Source: Limnomonas spitsbergensis (taxonomy: Eukaryota > Chlorophyta > Chlorophyceae > Chlamydomonadales). Taken from it: 64,000 nt of DNA. Below are positions 1-17,676 of this stretch, one piece after another. Each line of letters opens with the position of its first letter. Within the stretch, counting starts at the first letter, position 1. The position numbers were made by a program, and so were the translations under genes. Under the pieces are notes generated by a model that worked only from the letters and a program-made list of their open reading frames with translations, made no database searches and was not told the DNA's origin. Where the stretch lies: positions 124,001-188,000 of the forward strand of contig JAYJMM010000122.1 of the NCBI GenBank assembly GCA_037349105.1, in the 5' to 3' direction.

Positions 1-232
1 ACCTGCCTACTTACTCCAGGTGACCTGCCTACTTACTCCAGGTGACCTGCCTACTTACTCCAGGTGACCTGCCCGCTTACTCCAGGTGACCTGCCCGCTT
101 ACTCCAGGTGACCTGCCTACTTACTCCAGGTGACCTGCCTACTTACTCCAGGTGACCTGCCTACTTACTCCAGGTGACCTGCCTACTTACTCCAGGTGAC
201 CTGCCTACTTACTCCAGGTGACCTGCCCTCTT
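1..232. repeat. 22-bp tandem array in an intron of the USP gene
   Basis: About ten copies of a 22-bp unit containing CCTACTTACTCCAGGTGACC fill the visible part of the intron after exon 16. Read on the gene strand, the unit (ACCTGGAGTAAGTAGGCAGG) resembles the exon 16/intron junction itself (ACACCAGGTAAGAGGGCAGG), so the array looks like amplification of the 5' splice-site region. Two units carry a CCCGC variant in place of CCTAC. Confidence 0.9.
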
Positions 233-234
233 AC

Positions 235-6491
<6,257 letters not shown>

Positions 6492-6653
6492 GTTGCGGCC
6501 GCACGAAAATTGGGGCAGGCTACAAACTTGGCAGGCCCGGAGGCAGGCCTTCCACGAGCGCGAGCCTCAAAGTCCAGCACTTTCATTACACGTACCCAAG
6601 AATCTTGAAGATCTCTGGGAAAGAAACTTTAATTATAAGAGCCTTAAAGTGAT
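6492..6653. promoter_or_regulatory. Short divergent intergenic region between USP and STT7 genes
   Basis: Only 162 bp separate the two predicted start codons, so the promoters and 5' leaders of both genes must share or overlap this segment unless upstream non-coding exons exist. I see no convincing TATA box. The call rests on gene geometry alone. Confidence 0.4.
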
Positions 6654-9600
6654 ATGTTGCCCAGTGCTTTTCGACCTAGGGTAGACACAGCCTGGAGTCG
6701 ATGCTCTAATGGAGCCACTAGCGGCAGTATCAGCAGAGGCTCCGGCTTAAGGCGTAGAAGTGATGTAGCCACCATTGCTGCAGTTCCTGAACTCGTCGCT
6801 GCTTCTGACTGGATCGCCACATTACCTTTCACCTTGCTGTACGAGCCCGTGGCGCTTCCTTGCAGCCTAATGAAGTGCGGAGATATGATACATCGCAGGT
6901 ATGAGCGGATGAGGAGTAACTGTGCGTTTCCCTGCATGCTGGCCCGACGTATACTTCATGTGCCTCTTCCAGTACCCTGGACCTTGAGCTGAGAGGGGAG
7001 GAATTGGGACTGGACTGGAGGGGGGTGGCTCTGCTGGCATCAGCTGCAGCCTATCTGTTTCTTCCGCCAGGTAAATGGCACGAGGAATCTTGCTGCGGCT
7101 CACACTTCAGAAGCGCTGAGCTGTTGCTTGCTTGCTTCACACTTTCATCTAGTATTCTAGTTCATTCAGACTGTCGTCCTGCTGCCCAAGCCAACCCTGT
7201 GCGTCCTAACCTCCTACCAGTGTTTAGTATGCCCAAGACCTTTGAAAGGTCACTGGTGGGCCAGTTAGGACCAGACCTTGACCAGCTTGCAGCCCATGGC
7301 CCATGCAACATGGCTGGCTGCACCAGACCCCCCGTAGGCCTTGCTAGCCGAAACTTGTCAAAATAAGCTCTTCCCTTATGCAGGACCTATTCCTGGCTTC
7401 ATCGACTCTTTCATTCTAAGCTCATTCAATGCGAAGACCTCGACGGCGTATTCAAAGGTGAGGCCTGAATGCTGGGGGCGGCCTTCATGGTGAACTCATG
7501 AAAGCATGATGGGATACTCCATCAGTGCCGTTGGACATGATAACAAGAACATGACCAAGACCTCAGGCATGTGAGTATTTTCAAACCCCAGGCACGCAAG
7601 CATTTGCATTTACAGATCTACTGCCAAGCTTGTCCGTAATGTGACCGCAGGAGGATGTGATTATCGGGCGGAAGTTGGCGACAGGTGGCTTTGGGTCTGT
7701 CTTCTTGGGTCAGCTGAAAGAGGAGAGCGGCAAAACCAGGCCTGTCGTTGTTAAGAAGGCAAGCAGCGGTTGGCAGAGGATGTTGTTGCATTATCCGCTG
7801 GTCTGCACCACAAAATAATCTCCTTACATATCTCACTCGACCTCCCTGTCAAGTGCACCGAGTCCGCTCCTGACTAGCGACGCGCACCACCTTTCCTCCC
7901 AGGCCAAGGAATACGGCGAAGCAGAGGTCTGGATGAACGAGCGGGTCATGCGGATTGGGGGAAAGCACTGTGCGCAGTTTGTCACGGCGTTTGACGAATC
8001 CTCTCCCACCAGCAGTTCTGGCAACAGCCCCCTTGACAACGCCATCTGGCTGGTGTGGGAGTACGAGGGAGACAACACGCTTTATGACCTGATGGAGAAG
8101 AAGGACTTCCCCTATAATATGGAGGCGGCCCTACTTGGGCGCGACATGAAGCTGCCCAAGGGACCCAGGCGCAAGCTGGTCACCATCCGGCTCATCATGA
8201 AACAGATGTTTGAGGCCCTGGCGGCTTGCCACAATTCAGGTGTGAAGAGGTTTCCTCCGCTTTTTGATCATCCTCGTTTTTGTCATGAGCCTATTTTAGG
8301 GTTTGCAGGACTGTTGCTGTGACATTTTAAATATATTTTCCGGACCTCATTTTGCGAGCTCCTCACATTCAAGCATGGAATGCTGCTGCTGTCAGGGATC
8401 GTGCACCGTGACGTGAAGCCTCAGAACTGCATCCTCAGCAAGACTGACAACAAGATCAAGCTGATCGACCTGGGAGCCGCTGCGGATCTGAGGGTGGGCA
8501 TCAACTATGTGCCCAAGGAGTACTTGCTGGATCCCAGGTGTGGACTCGGGGTTTGGGTGAAGGGTTCTCTTAAAGCATTACCTGGGTAACTCTCTTACAT
8601 TGCTTTTTATGCCAGCGTGTAAGCGTCGCTCCCTTGAACATGCATGCGTCGCTCCCCATTTCCTGCCTGGATGAAATATCTGACCTGGAAATATCTGTTT
8701 CTCAGGTATGCCCCACCTCAGCAGTACATCATGAGCACCCAGACGGTGCGTCCGCCTCCTGCGCCTGTGGCTGCCTTCCTCTCCCCGGTGTTGTGGCGGA
8801 TGGAGACCCCGGACCGATTCGACATGTTCAGCTGTGGAGTCACGATGCTGCAGATGGCGTTTGCTAACCTACGTTCCGACAGCTCCATCATACTGTTCAA
8901 GAGGTGACATGGGCAAGGCAGGGCCTGGGGCATCATGGTTCAAGATATTGAAGGGATGTGATTATGAAGTATGTAATCAACATGGATGCATGTACTGTAT
9001 ATTTCAATTGCTCCCCCTTGGGTATGGACTAGTGATTTGTGCGTGATACGGGCCAACCATGGATCAAAACAACTTGAATTCGACTGTACCCTGGCATGGA
9101 TGATAGCGAACTAGTAATGTGTTGATCACACCTTTCCCCTAGACAGCATGAATTGCGAGGGAAGGCAAAGCACATAAACGGTATCAATGCCGGCAAGTTT
9201 TGTTCGAATTTAAGCTTGAGATTTATGTGCATGCTGATGAACATGCGAAATATCCGCATTTGACATTCCAGGTAATTTTGCCTTTCGGGATCCGTCATGC
9301 GTCACACATTTTGCCGTCCTCTTGTCTCGGAGCAGGAAACTTGAAGAGAAGTACAAGTGGGACCTGCGGCTGTGGCGGCAGGAGGAGACAAGGAAGGGCA
9401 ACAACAAGGATTTGATGGAGGGCTTTGAGGTGCTGAGCCTGGATAACGGGGCACCCTGGGAACTGCTCTGCACTTTGATGGCCTACAAGCCCAGGGACAG
9501 GTGCGCCTGCATGTGGACAAACATTAATGAAATTGATGACAGAATGCAGAACCTGTGGAAACAATTTCGGATTTGTTTTGAATCGAATTGAGAGAAAGGC

Positions 9601-10518
9601 TGGAGAAGAAATCTTGATCTGTGCCGCTGTGCACACGATGGCGGATGAAGGGAAAGGCGCCCTGCTTGCTGGCTCGGCAAATACATTGCCTCGATTTGAA
9701 TTCCAACGAGTAGACAAGTCTGGTTTAGCAGCGAGTTCAGGCCATCCTCCTCTCTATACCAGAGAATCATCTCAGCTGCCCTCCACATAGAGGTTCTGCC
9801 CCCCCCCAAAATCCCATAGGCCCTCTGCTTCAGATGCACTTGGCCACCCCTTCTTCACGGATGGCTCCAAGTGGTCACGTGGCGGAGTCTCCTGGTACCT
9901 CGCCTCGGCTTCTCGGAGCTTCTCCAGCGTGTTCGCGTCCCAGCAGCGGATGCTGGACGATATGCTCCTCTCCAGCAGCAGGGACGGTCAGCTCACGGAG
10001 GCACAGCTGTATGAGGAGCTTGGGCTGGAGAAGGCGGCCCCGCGCCCGTCACGCCAGGCCAGCAGCACGATCGCTTGGTGGCAGGAGCGACAGGTGAGTG
10101 GGGGCTCTGGGACTCTGGGAGTTAGCAAGGTCCTCCTGCCATGGCGGGGGATACACTGCAGGCCGAGGAGACCATCATTAGCGAAGATCAGGATTTTTGA
10201 TCTGAGATCTAGGCAGCGTCTGTGTGACTGGATGTGTGTGTGATAGAAAGGATTGTTTGACCCAGTTTCGAATCTGAGTGAGCAGGCCGTGTGGCGTTTG
10301 AATTTGTGTGTGTTTGAATGCTGCAGAGCCGAGAAGCTAAGAAGAAGCTGAGAGGGAAGCTGGCCGGGGTGGGTGCGGGGAAGGCGGACAAGTCGCAGCG
10401 CAATGAGGCTGAGACGGTGGAGAAATCAGCGGCCCCTCGGAAGGCCAAATTTGGCTGGGGGGGGTTCATGAAGAATGGCAGGATGCCTTCATCACCAAGA
10501 TCAGATGATACAGAATAG
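6654..10518 (+). CDS. STT7: Thylakoid state-transition protein kinase, STT7/STN7 type
   Basis: Serine/threonine kinase of the family that phosphorylates LHCII antenna proteins when plastoquinone is reduced, driving state transitions. Exons: 6654-6898, 6973-7070, 7384-7457, 7651-7758, 7903-8239, 8396-8537, 8706-8903, 9336-9500, 9820-10093, 10327-10518; 610 aa. A basic, Ser/Arg-rich N-terminus is compatible with a transit peptide. [17 protein letters not shown] carries the two conserved lumenal cysteines (C70, C75) of the family. A membrane-spanning stretch follows ([14 protein letters not shown]). The kinase domain has [21 protein letters not shown] (D293) and [12 protein letters not shown] (D312). 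[16 protein letters not shown] and the tract up to GHPFF match STN7 rather than STN8. The C-terminus is Lys-rich. The first glycine of the P-loop is Ala149. Intron 4 uses a GC donor. A TGTAA at 10908 may serve polyadenylation. Confidence 0.95.
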
Positions 10519-12900
10519 AGAGACGACAGTGGGGAAGCATAGTAACTCCCAGTTGGGGCAGAGAAGAATGTTGTTGAGCATGTGATATTGTTAGAGAAAG
10601 TCTGTGGTTGTGAGATTCCTTAACAGTGATGCACTGTTGCGGGAAGGAGAGGGTGTTTCTGGTGACGGGTTGTGTGTGGCCTTGAAATAGGCTCACGCCT
10701 TCATGCACCATTAGGCGAAGGGTGGGGGTCAGTTGAGCGAGTACTAGCATTGCTGAGAGCCCTTCGAGAGCCATAGAATAATGCCATTTAGGTACGGGAA
10801 AGCTTTACTTCATGAATTACGGTACCGAGAGATTTTTGGAAGTTGAGATGAAGCAGTATTAAGGCGTGCATGTCAAATTTTGTCCCGTGCATGAGAAATC
10901 GAGAGCATGTAACCTACACCCGTAGACAGGCTTCTGCCTTGCCCTCTACAGCAGAGCCTCATTTGTCAGCCATTGTTCTGCTTACTAGAGGCTTTCGACG
11001 CAGTCACTGTCCATACCTTGGCTCTTCATAAACTGAAACCTTTTAGTTTCGTTGGCCATGAGTATTAGCCTGAGACCCTCTGGTGATCGCCTATCATCTA
11101 CCGGTAGTACAACTGACTAGAATCTCCATCTTGGGCCGTCCAAGCCCAAGCTTCTGGCCGAGGTATGTGTAAACTACTTGGTTACTGCGTGAGGCCAATT
11201 AGCAAGTTGCTCAGCTAAACAGCCTCTGTGCGATCCAGGAGTTCAATATATCAAGCTTGGAGTTTCAAGTCTGAGACCAACCACACAGCTCATGACCTTG
11301 CACTGTATGATAGCAGCAACACAGACACAGCCCAGGTGCCCCTATAATCCGACTGGAGGGAAGGGAGAGCAGGATCAGATGAGAGGAGGCGTACAATTTT
11401 ACAACCGACAAAAATTCGCATGGCCGCAGCTGTTGGTGCGTAAAAAGTTAGATTTAGGTGGGGAACATATGCCCGCCTTGGCACCCCAACCTTAAGAGCA
11501 CGCTACATCAGAAGCCACCTCAGGAATGGCAGCAATGCTATCACCGACCATGACACCAAAGCTGCAGAGGTGCAATCAAACGCTACCAGGAAGCAACAAA
11601 CAGAGGAGACAATATGTACATGTACATGATTACTTCCTCAAAAATCAAGAATGGATATGTCCTCCTTGCTCAGTCGGTTTGAGCTGATGATCGCCAATGC
11701 CACATTATGCAAGCTCCTGGAACTGATGCACAGAAGCATACCAAAACTCACACAGACGCAATAACTCATGCGCGAAATGCCGGCATTTTAGTAATAAAGA
11801 GCTCACCTCATTGGCATGCATGCAGCGAAAGCTTGCTACACAACCATATGCCCCCCCCCAAAGGACAGCAACAATGTCAACAACAAAGCCGAGAAAGGTC
11901 AACACTTAACCAACCAAGCCCTAGCAGGATGAAAAAAACAAGGAAGAACACACAACTATTTTCAATGAATCAACAAACATAAAACGAACAGGCTGGTTTT
12001 TAACAAATGGTTTACCCCCTAGCTAGGGCCAAAGCCTGATCTTGCGAGCTGCAGGCACTCAAAAGCCTCTCTCTTATACCTGAGTTATCGCACTGACATG
12101 TGGCAATCTGGTCAAACAGCATCACATGGCATCCGTGACTAAATTTGAACAACAGCACATGAAGGGCATCTCCTTCAAGTTTCCCCCCGGAGATGTGTCC
12201 ACTAGTAATGTAGTATCAATTTCAATATTCATAGGAACAATGAAACAGTCGGGTTCAATGCATTCGATAGACATCCTGTAGCAAGAGGGCAGATTCGTAC
12301 GCCGGACCGGCGTACGAGGTCAATCGCTGCAAGATTGGGCCAAGCAAGATCTTATCCATGCAGGCCTTCTAGAAGCCCAATAGACATTTGTTAAAAGGAA
12401 GAGAGAATCTGGGATTCCAACACATTTGGCAAGAAGTGCCTCGTAATGTCAAATCACAAAATTAGCCGAGGAGAGGTCAGCACACAAAGCATAGCTAGAG
12501 ATGCACTTTCGTTATTTTGCTTAGGCAAATAAACGTCCTCTGACAAGAGGGCTTACCTGAGGTATCATATGCATTAATAGTATGAGCAGCAGTTGCTAGC
12601 ATTCGCTGCATACATGCGCTGAAAACCAGGTGAGAAACACATATTCACAGCAAAAGAGATGCCAGATACCATAAGTTTGACATGTAGAAATGGAACCTTA
12701 CGCCATGCAACCATTGAAAGTCTGATCCAGTCCCCAAATACTTGCAACTTGAACTCATCGGCCCCATAGGCCCATAGTCGAACACATGATCATCACCACA
12801 TTGACAACATGCAGCGCTTGAAAGACAGAAGTAAAGCGCAAGCGCCACAGATTGCCCAGTCTTGCTCATACTCCGCCTCACAGTGAACACTCCCTTAAAA
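10519..12900. other. STT7 3' flank and gene-poor region
   Basis: I find no convincing coding exon on either strand here. The first about 400 bases are probably STT7 3' UTR. The remainder has weak coding character, short poly-C and poly-A runs, and one perfect short palindrome at 12295-12317. An open minus-strand stretch at 12645-12890 could be a distal exon of the uncertain gene at 12900-13441, but nothing in it is recognisable. Confidence 0.5.
12295..12317. repeat. Perfect 11-bp palindrome with 1-nt spacer
   Basis: TCGTACGCCGG and its exact reverse complement flank a single A. It sits in non-coding DNA 1.8 kb downstream of STT7. It could be a protein-binding site or a hairpin in a transcript, or chance. 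No poly-T tract follows it. Confidence 0.6.
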
Positions 12901-12929
12901 CGTCAGCAGCCCTTGGGAATTCTGCCACC

Positions 12930-13441
12930 TTCACAAGCTGCATGCCGTGGAATCGCCTAGATGGCCCAACTGCTGGTGGAGTAGTGGTGGATTCCCAGTC
13001 CCCCCGTTGTGTACGTAGGCCTGATGCGCCGGGTCTACCCCCGTTATTGTTTCCCCTTGCCTTCGCACAACACCCCGCAAGACAGGGGACGAGACAGACA
13101 CTACTTGTTCATCGAAGTGCCAGCTGCCAGGGCCGACTCCGGGCATGGCGAACGCATGCTTGTGGCCACAGCCAGGGGCCAGGCTCGCCAGTTCACCTGG
13201 GAAGCTCCTCGTGTTATTGTAAGAGTTGTCCTTGCCGGACATGTTGATGCCGGCGCTGTGGCCCCCAAAGATCCCGTCCACACCAAAGATGACCGTTGGC
13301 TGACCTCACAGGTGCAGTGGGCAGGTTCAGCACGAACCCCTGGTGTATTTGTGTACGCTTGCCAAGGCCAAGAGCCTTTGGGTCATCGGCGGCGTTGCCC
13401 TTTGGCCTGGGCGGGAGTGTTCCGGAAGGCAGGGCCATCAT
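12930..13441 (-). pseudogene. Unidentified minus-strand gene, possibly broken
   Basis: Read leftward from ATGATG at 13441, the sequence has coding-like codon use with GC-rich third positions: MMALPSGTLPPRPKG, then a segment ending FVLNLPTAP. The frame then shifts. A 10-nt insert (GTGAGGTCAG on the gene strand, 13300-13309) separates this from a second coding-like stretch, PTVIFGVDGIFGGHSAG through PGVGPGSWHFDEQ. A possible further exon near 12930-13030 reads AHQAYVHNGGTGNPPLL. The PG-rich piece is faintly like sperm-tail PG-rich repeat proteins, but I do not recognise the family. A palindromic element abuts the presumed start. It may be a pseudogene, or an intact gene with a misread exon structure. 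Confidence 0.35.
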
Positions 13442-13444
13442 GCA

Positions 13445-13574
13445 GCGATCTGGGGTATATATACCCGCCCCTAAGAGTCGCCCCAATACATCTAGATCCT
13501 TTTACATCACGTGATGTAAAAGGATCTAGACGTATTGGGGCGACTCTTACTAGGGGTATATATACCCATATCGC
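13445..13574. mobile_element. Near-perfect 130-bp palindrome (foldback/MITE-like)
   Basis: Two arms of about 65 bp meet at CACGTG (13508-13513). From the outside in they share GGGTATATATACCC, a GAGTCGCCCCAATAC-type block, TCTAGATCCTTTTACATCAC and their complements, with only a few mismatches. It lies immediately upstream of the possible start codon at 13441 (minus). A diverged copy of the centre and right arm recurs at about 13825-13870. The shape suggests a foldback transposon or MITE. No target-site duplication was established. Confidence 0.7.
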
Positions 13575-13689
13575 TACATACCTCCCACCTTGATCCACCC
13601 GTCCGTCCTCGAGGGTGGCTTCCCTCTCCCAATCTTTCGAAATGGGTTGGACTTCAGCCTCGACTCGGATTTGAATCAGGTACCACGTC

Positions 13690-13800
13690 CCATACCGTGG
13701 TGCTCGCTCAGTGGCGTAGCGGTTGGGGATGCACTTTTACGTTGCCAGGGATCGAAAGCCGGTCTGCCTGCAGATCGAGTATCGGTCAGGCTCTGAAACC
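13690..13800 (+). repeat. Possible tRNA-derived SINE head
   Basis: TGGCGTAGCGG fits the RNA polymerase III A-box pattern, and GGATCGAAAGCC some 40 nt downstream is close to a B-box. The surrounding sequence does not fold into a proper tRNA cloverleaf by eye, so a tRNA gene is not called. It lies between the palindrome and its diverged partial copy. Confidence 0.3.
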
Positions 13801-13817
13801 AATATAACGATATGTCA

Positions 13818-14238
13818 CTACGAGGGGCATTGATCGTGATGCAAAAGGATCAAGATGTATTGGAGGGGCTGAAGGTGACCACTGGCAGAGCTTGGTAGCA
13901 TTGCCAGGATGGCACTCTGATGCCTTTCTCTGAAAGCATGAGCAATGCTGGAGTAGACCTTCGTGTTGATGATAGCTGAGATCTGCTCTGCAGTTGTCAG
14001 CATGGGCTGAGCAAACACCCTAGGAAGGTTCTGCAACAGTGGATTTGTTGAGCTGTATAGCTTCAAAGCAGAGCTAGCTGCCAACCTCTCTTTGGCATGA
14101 TTGTAGTTCAGCAAGTAATATACGGTGGCATTCTGGCTGTGTAAGTAGTACCGAAGAGATTGTATCACGTCAAGGCTGCTCACGCCCCCATCTTTCCTTA
14201 AGCAATTTATCGAGACTGCTCCAACCTGATGGGTCTAC
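13818..14238 (-). CDS. Unidentified exon-like open stretch
   Basis: An open frame of about 140 codons on the minus strand has balanced amino-acid composition and no low complexity. It reads THQVGAVSINCL, then SLDVIQSLRYYLHSQ, ending near HHDQCPS with a stop at 13818. A plausible acceptor (ATGTAG) precedes it at about 14239. I do not recognise a family. Its last codons overlap the partial copy of the palindromic element, so it may be an element-associated fragment or a terminal exon that has captured element sequence. Confidence 0.3.
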
Positions 14239-14421
14239 ATTTTCAAAGTTTCATGTTCACGACCAAGCACTGTTTCATGTAACAATTCTTTGATTTATAT
14301 ATATTAACGCAATATGCAACAAGCGCGTGCGAACGCTACGAAAATAATTTATCGCGCCATACCCTCGAGGGTTTGGTGAGGGAGTTCCCGTTGTATCACG
14401 TCATACCCCTATCAAAACTAG

Positions 14422-15095
14422 ACACCGAACGTAGGCAAGACAACTAAAGAAGGAACGGTCGAGAAGAAAGAAAAGTTCACCTGGCACAAAAAGTGTGATG
14501 CCACGTATCCCTCCAACACGGGCCAGGCCTGACGCGACGTCTGCCTCGGGGACGCAGTTTACCCTGAAAGCGCTATGACCTCTCCCACCAAACCCTGAAA
14601 AACCTCTCCAAAATCTGGGGCATTTGGGCTACTGACGACGTTCGTAACTAGGATGCCGAACGTAGGCAAGGCAAAGAAGGATCCTTTTAAGAAGAGAGAC
14701 AAGTTCGGCTGGCACAAAAAGTGTGATGTCACGTGTCCCTCCAAGACGGGCAACTAGTGCGCGCCTCGGGGACGCAGTTGACCCTAAAAGCGCTAAACCG
14801 TCATCCGCCAAACCCTGAAAGCCCTCCTCAAAATCTGGAGCACTTGGGCTACTGACGACGTTCGTAACTAGGTCACCGAACGTAGGCAAGACAAACAAAG
14901 AAGGAACGGTCAAGATGAAACAAGTGTTCGACTGGCACAAAAGTGTGTTGTCACGTGTCCCTGACGTAACGTCCGACAGTCTGCCTCGGGGACGCAGTTA
15001 ACCCTGAAAGCGCTATGACCTCTTCCGCCAAACCCTGAAAGCCCTCGTCAAAATCTGAGGCATCTGGGCTACTGACGACGTTCGTAATGAAACGT
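14422..15095. repeat. Three ~226-bp imperfect direct repeats
   Basis: Units begin near 14422, 14652 and 14875, each with CCGAACGTAGGCAAG, and end near GACGACGTTCGTAA. Shared internal blocks include GTGTGATGCCACGT-like, CTCGGGGACGCAGTT and ACCCTGAAAGCGCTATGACC. On the minus strand each unit keeps a similar open segment (TNVVSSPxAPDFxEGFQGL), so the repeats may descend from coding sequence. Confidence 0.85.
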
Positions 15096-17676
15096 ACTAC
15101 ACCGGTGTATGGGTGGTTGAGAGCCCGTAATTCATGCTGAAGTCTCCTCCAGCAGTTACAGACTATGCCCATTTCGCATGGAAGTTCCTCTTAAAACTTA
15201 ATTGGAACTGTCACACGCCACATGGGCGCATCGCAATCGTGGACGCGTCGCAATCGTGGTGCCAACCAGAGCCTCGCCATGGTGCACGCACGTGCCAACC
15301 TGTTGCTTCTCCCAACAGACTCAATCGATGTCGACGAAGCAGTGACGACGAAGTTTCCGCCCCCATGTCCACATGCCCTTCTCACGCCCTGGCTTCCCAT
15401 GGCCGTTTGTCTGGTGTGTCGTCATGTTCAAGGTCTGGCCCGCACTACAAAATACTGGTTCAAGCGCAACCAGCCGTACTGCTTGGGGCTTGGGCATCTG
15501 GCCGGTCAAGGTCTTGCCCCGATGGGGCCCATGGCAGACGTGGGGCGGCCCGCCGAAGGTATAGACTCGTCGCCGGGAAAATTGTCTTAAGTCCGAGGCC
15601 GCTGGGCGGCCATGACTCTACTCATTGGGACCAGACCTTGACCGGCCGGCGGCTGGCGGCCCAAACATCGGGCGTTCTGAAGCAGATCCTCACGGGCGCG
15701 GGCTGTGATGTAGCTGAAATGTAGCAGATGTAACCATAAATTAAACTCATCCCCAATGCCCGACCTCATGGATTTGTGGCACACAAGGAAATCGATTACA
15801 GATTTGCCAGCTGTGATGCGGCTCAGTTGTGCTGAATTACCCCTAAAGCCAGAAGCAGTGTGCCCGAGTGGCTGACCTCGTTTGCGTTTGTAGGCAGTAG
15901 TAATGTAGCAGAGTTGTAGCGGAGTCAGCCATACAATATGCCCTAAATAAACTCTATAATGAACCCCCCCGAAATAAACCCTGAAAGAATATGCCAAATG
16001 CAGCCATACGTCGTGACACTATTACATTCAATGACCAGCAGTGCCGATAATGTTACATCCAATGACCGGTAGCAATCCAGGAGCCATAGACAGCATCATG
16101 CAACGTTGATTTGTAAACAAAGCCTTTCGAAGGTTTAAAAACACTCCGGGTCCTTCGGAAGTACCGGGGAGGGGGGGAGGTCCCCAAAAAATCTGGGGGG
16201 AAACTGTACAAACCAAGGTGGTAAGGGCCCGGAGATTTTCGGGGGTCCAATGTTTCACCATGGAAGGAACCTGGAAAGTTGTCGGGGCCAATCAGAAACG
16301 TGGTGTTGTTGTTACGACTGGCCTCAACATTATCGTAACATTGTGCTTGGAGGTGTAATGTCATTGACACGCCACTTCCGTACAACACGCCAAAAACCAC
16401 GTCCCTTGCGCCCCAAGGAGGGCACATGGCCACGTGACACTATGGAGTGGCGGGCTACCTTTAGGAAGCCAAGCTACACCTCCCACGCACACTATGATGC
16501 CACTGCTCCCATGCCTCGATCAGCCCTTCCTTAACCTCCCACAACCTCCTCTCACTGCCCGGTCGCTTCCCGCGCTGTTTGGACAAGTGGACACGAAACC
16601 CCTGGCCGAGCCTTCTTGAGCAGGGCCCAGAGGTGTAAGGTCATTGACATATAATTAGCGCGTTCTAACTTCAATCGTTCTCCAACAGTTCAGATCGTTC
16701 GGGCACTCCTCCAGTTCATGCCTTGAAGTTCTAGCAGATTTTACGGACCTATTGATTACGAATGGCCCCTTTGTAGCGGGACTCAACGCAGTTGATGGAC
16801 GGTGTGTGTTTGTGTAACATCTTTCATTCATTCAGGACACCAAGCTGGTAATCAACCGCCAGGCGCTAGTGAATTTGCTAGTGACGAGTTTGAGCATTGC
16901 ATTACCAATATGGACCACCTTGTTTCATGCAGGATATAAACTTAGTGCCTTGGAACGAATCTCGTCTTAGAATAGAAAAGAGTTTAGGACGATGCATACC
17001 CGATGGGCCATGCACTTGCTTTGGTGGACACTGTTGTAGGCACTGTTGAGGGCGAATTGTTTGAGGAGCTAAGTTGTCCAGACATGTTTGCCTTCATGGC
17101 CGCTTTTTTCGTTCCTTTTCTTTTCCCCCTTCGTTTCAGTTTTTATTTTCTCTGAACAGTTGGGCGCCCACGCGGCCTAGCCTTCCTGTGCAGAGCTCAG
17201 GGGTGTTACGTCATTGACCCGCTGGGCCCCTGCCCAGCGCCCAGCCGATTCACAAGAGTGCCTAGAGCCATCGCTTTCGCCTGTTTTCATATCTTCGGAG
17301 GGCTCACAAACCCTCAGGTTTGCCCAGCCTCAAAGTTACTGCGCGGAGGCCGCTTAATTCTATTACACATTTTATACCAAGTGTTTCTACTGGGAGTTTG
17401 ACATAATTCAACAGTTGCATGTGGCAGACAGGCTTGTCTGCATATCAACCAACTTTCAGCAATTCCACGAGACTCGGAGGAGCTCTACTCTGGAGCATGA
17501 GATAACGAAGATAATATTATGAGGTCACTTGCAACACAGGTTGAGTCCAACCACTAGCAAGACAAGCATTTCAAATGGAAGGGGCATGCCCACAATGCAC
17601 AAGCCTCACTTATGTGGAGGTCCTGTCTTAGTAATATCAGTTTCACCATACATATCTTTTTCATTGTCCTAAAAGT
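15096..17676. other. Intergenic region with repeat copies, no gene called
   Basis: No exon is supported. A 196-codon plus-strand open frame at 15134-15724 is GC-driven and runs through dispersed-repeat sequence. The segment contains an inverted pair of the dispersed repeat (about 15470-15735) and three short matches containing GTCATTGAC (16352, 16631, 17201). The last part, towards 17676, is probably the NEET gene 3' UTR; TTACA at about 17362 is TGTAA on the gene strand. Confidence 0.5.
15470..15735. repeat. Inverted pair of a dispersed short repeat
   Basis: The right copy contains ACCAGACCTTGACCGGCC and GGCTGTGATGTAGCTGAA. The left copy has the complement of the first block (GGCCGGTCAAGGTC). 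Related sequences recur in introns across the window, at about 7245, 22480, 30510, 61060 and 62280. Confidence 0.6.

Noticed and set aside
15134..15724. 196-codon open frame
   Set aside because: Runs through an inverted dispersed repeat, has no recognisable domain, and competing frames are also open.
15858..15930. tRNA-like start GTGCCCGAGTGGCTGACC
   Set aside because: Resembles a Ser/Leu tRNA 5' half, but no matching T-arm or acceptor stem follows.
16053..16534. Overlapping open frames on both strands around 16,250
   Set aside because: No domain, no codon bias favouring one frame, no splice signals that extend them.
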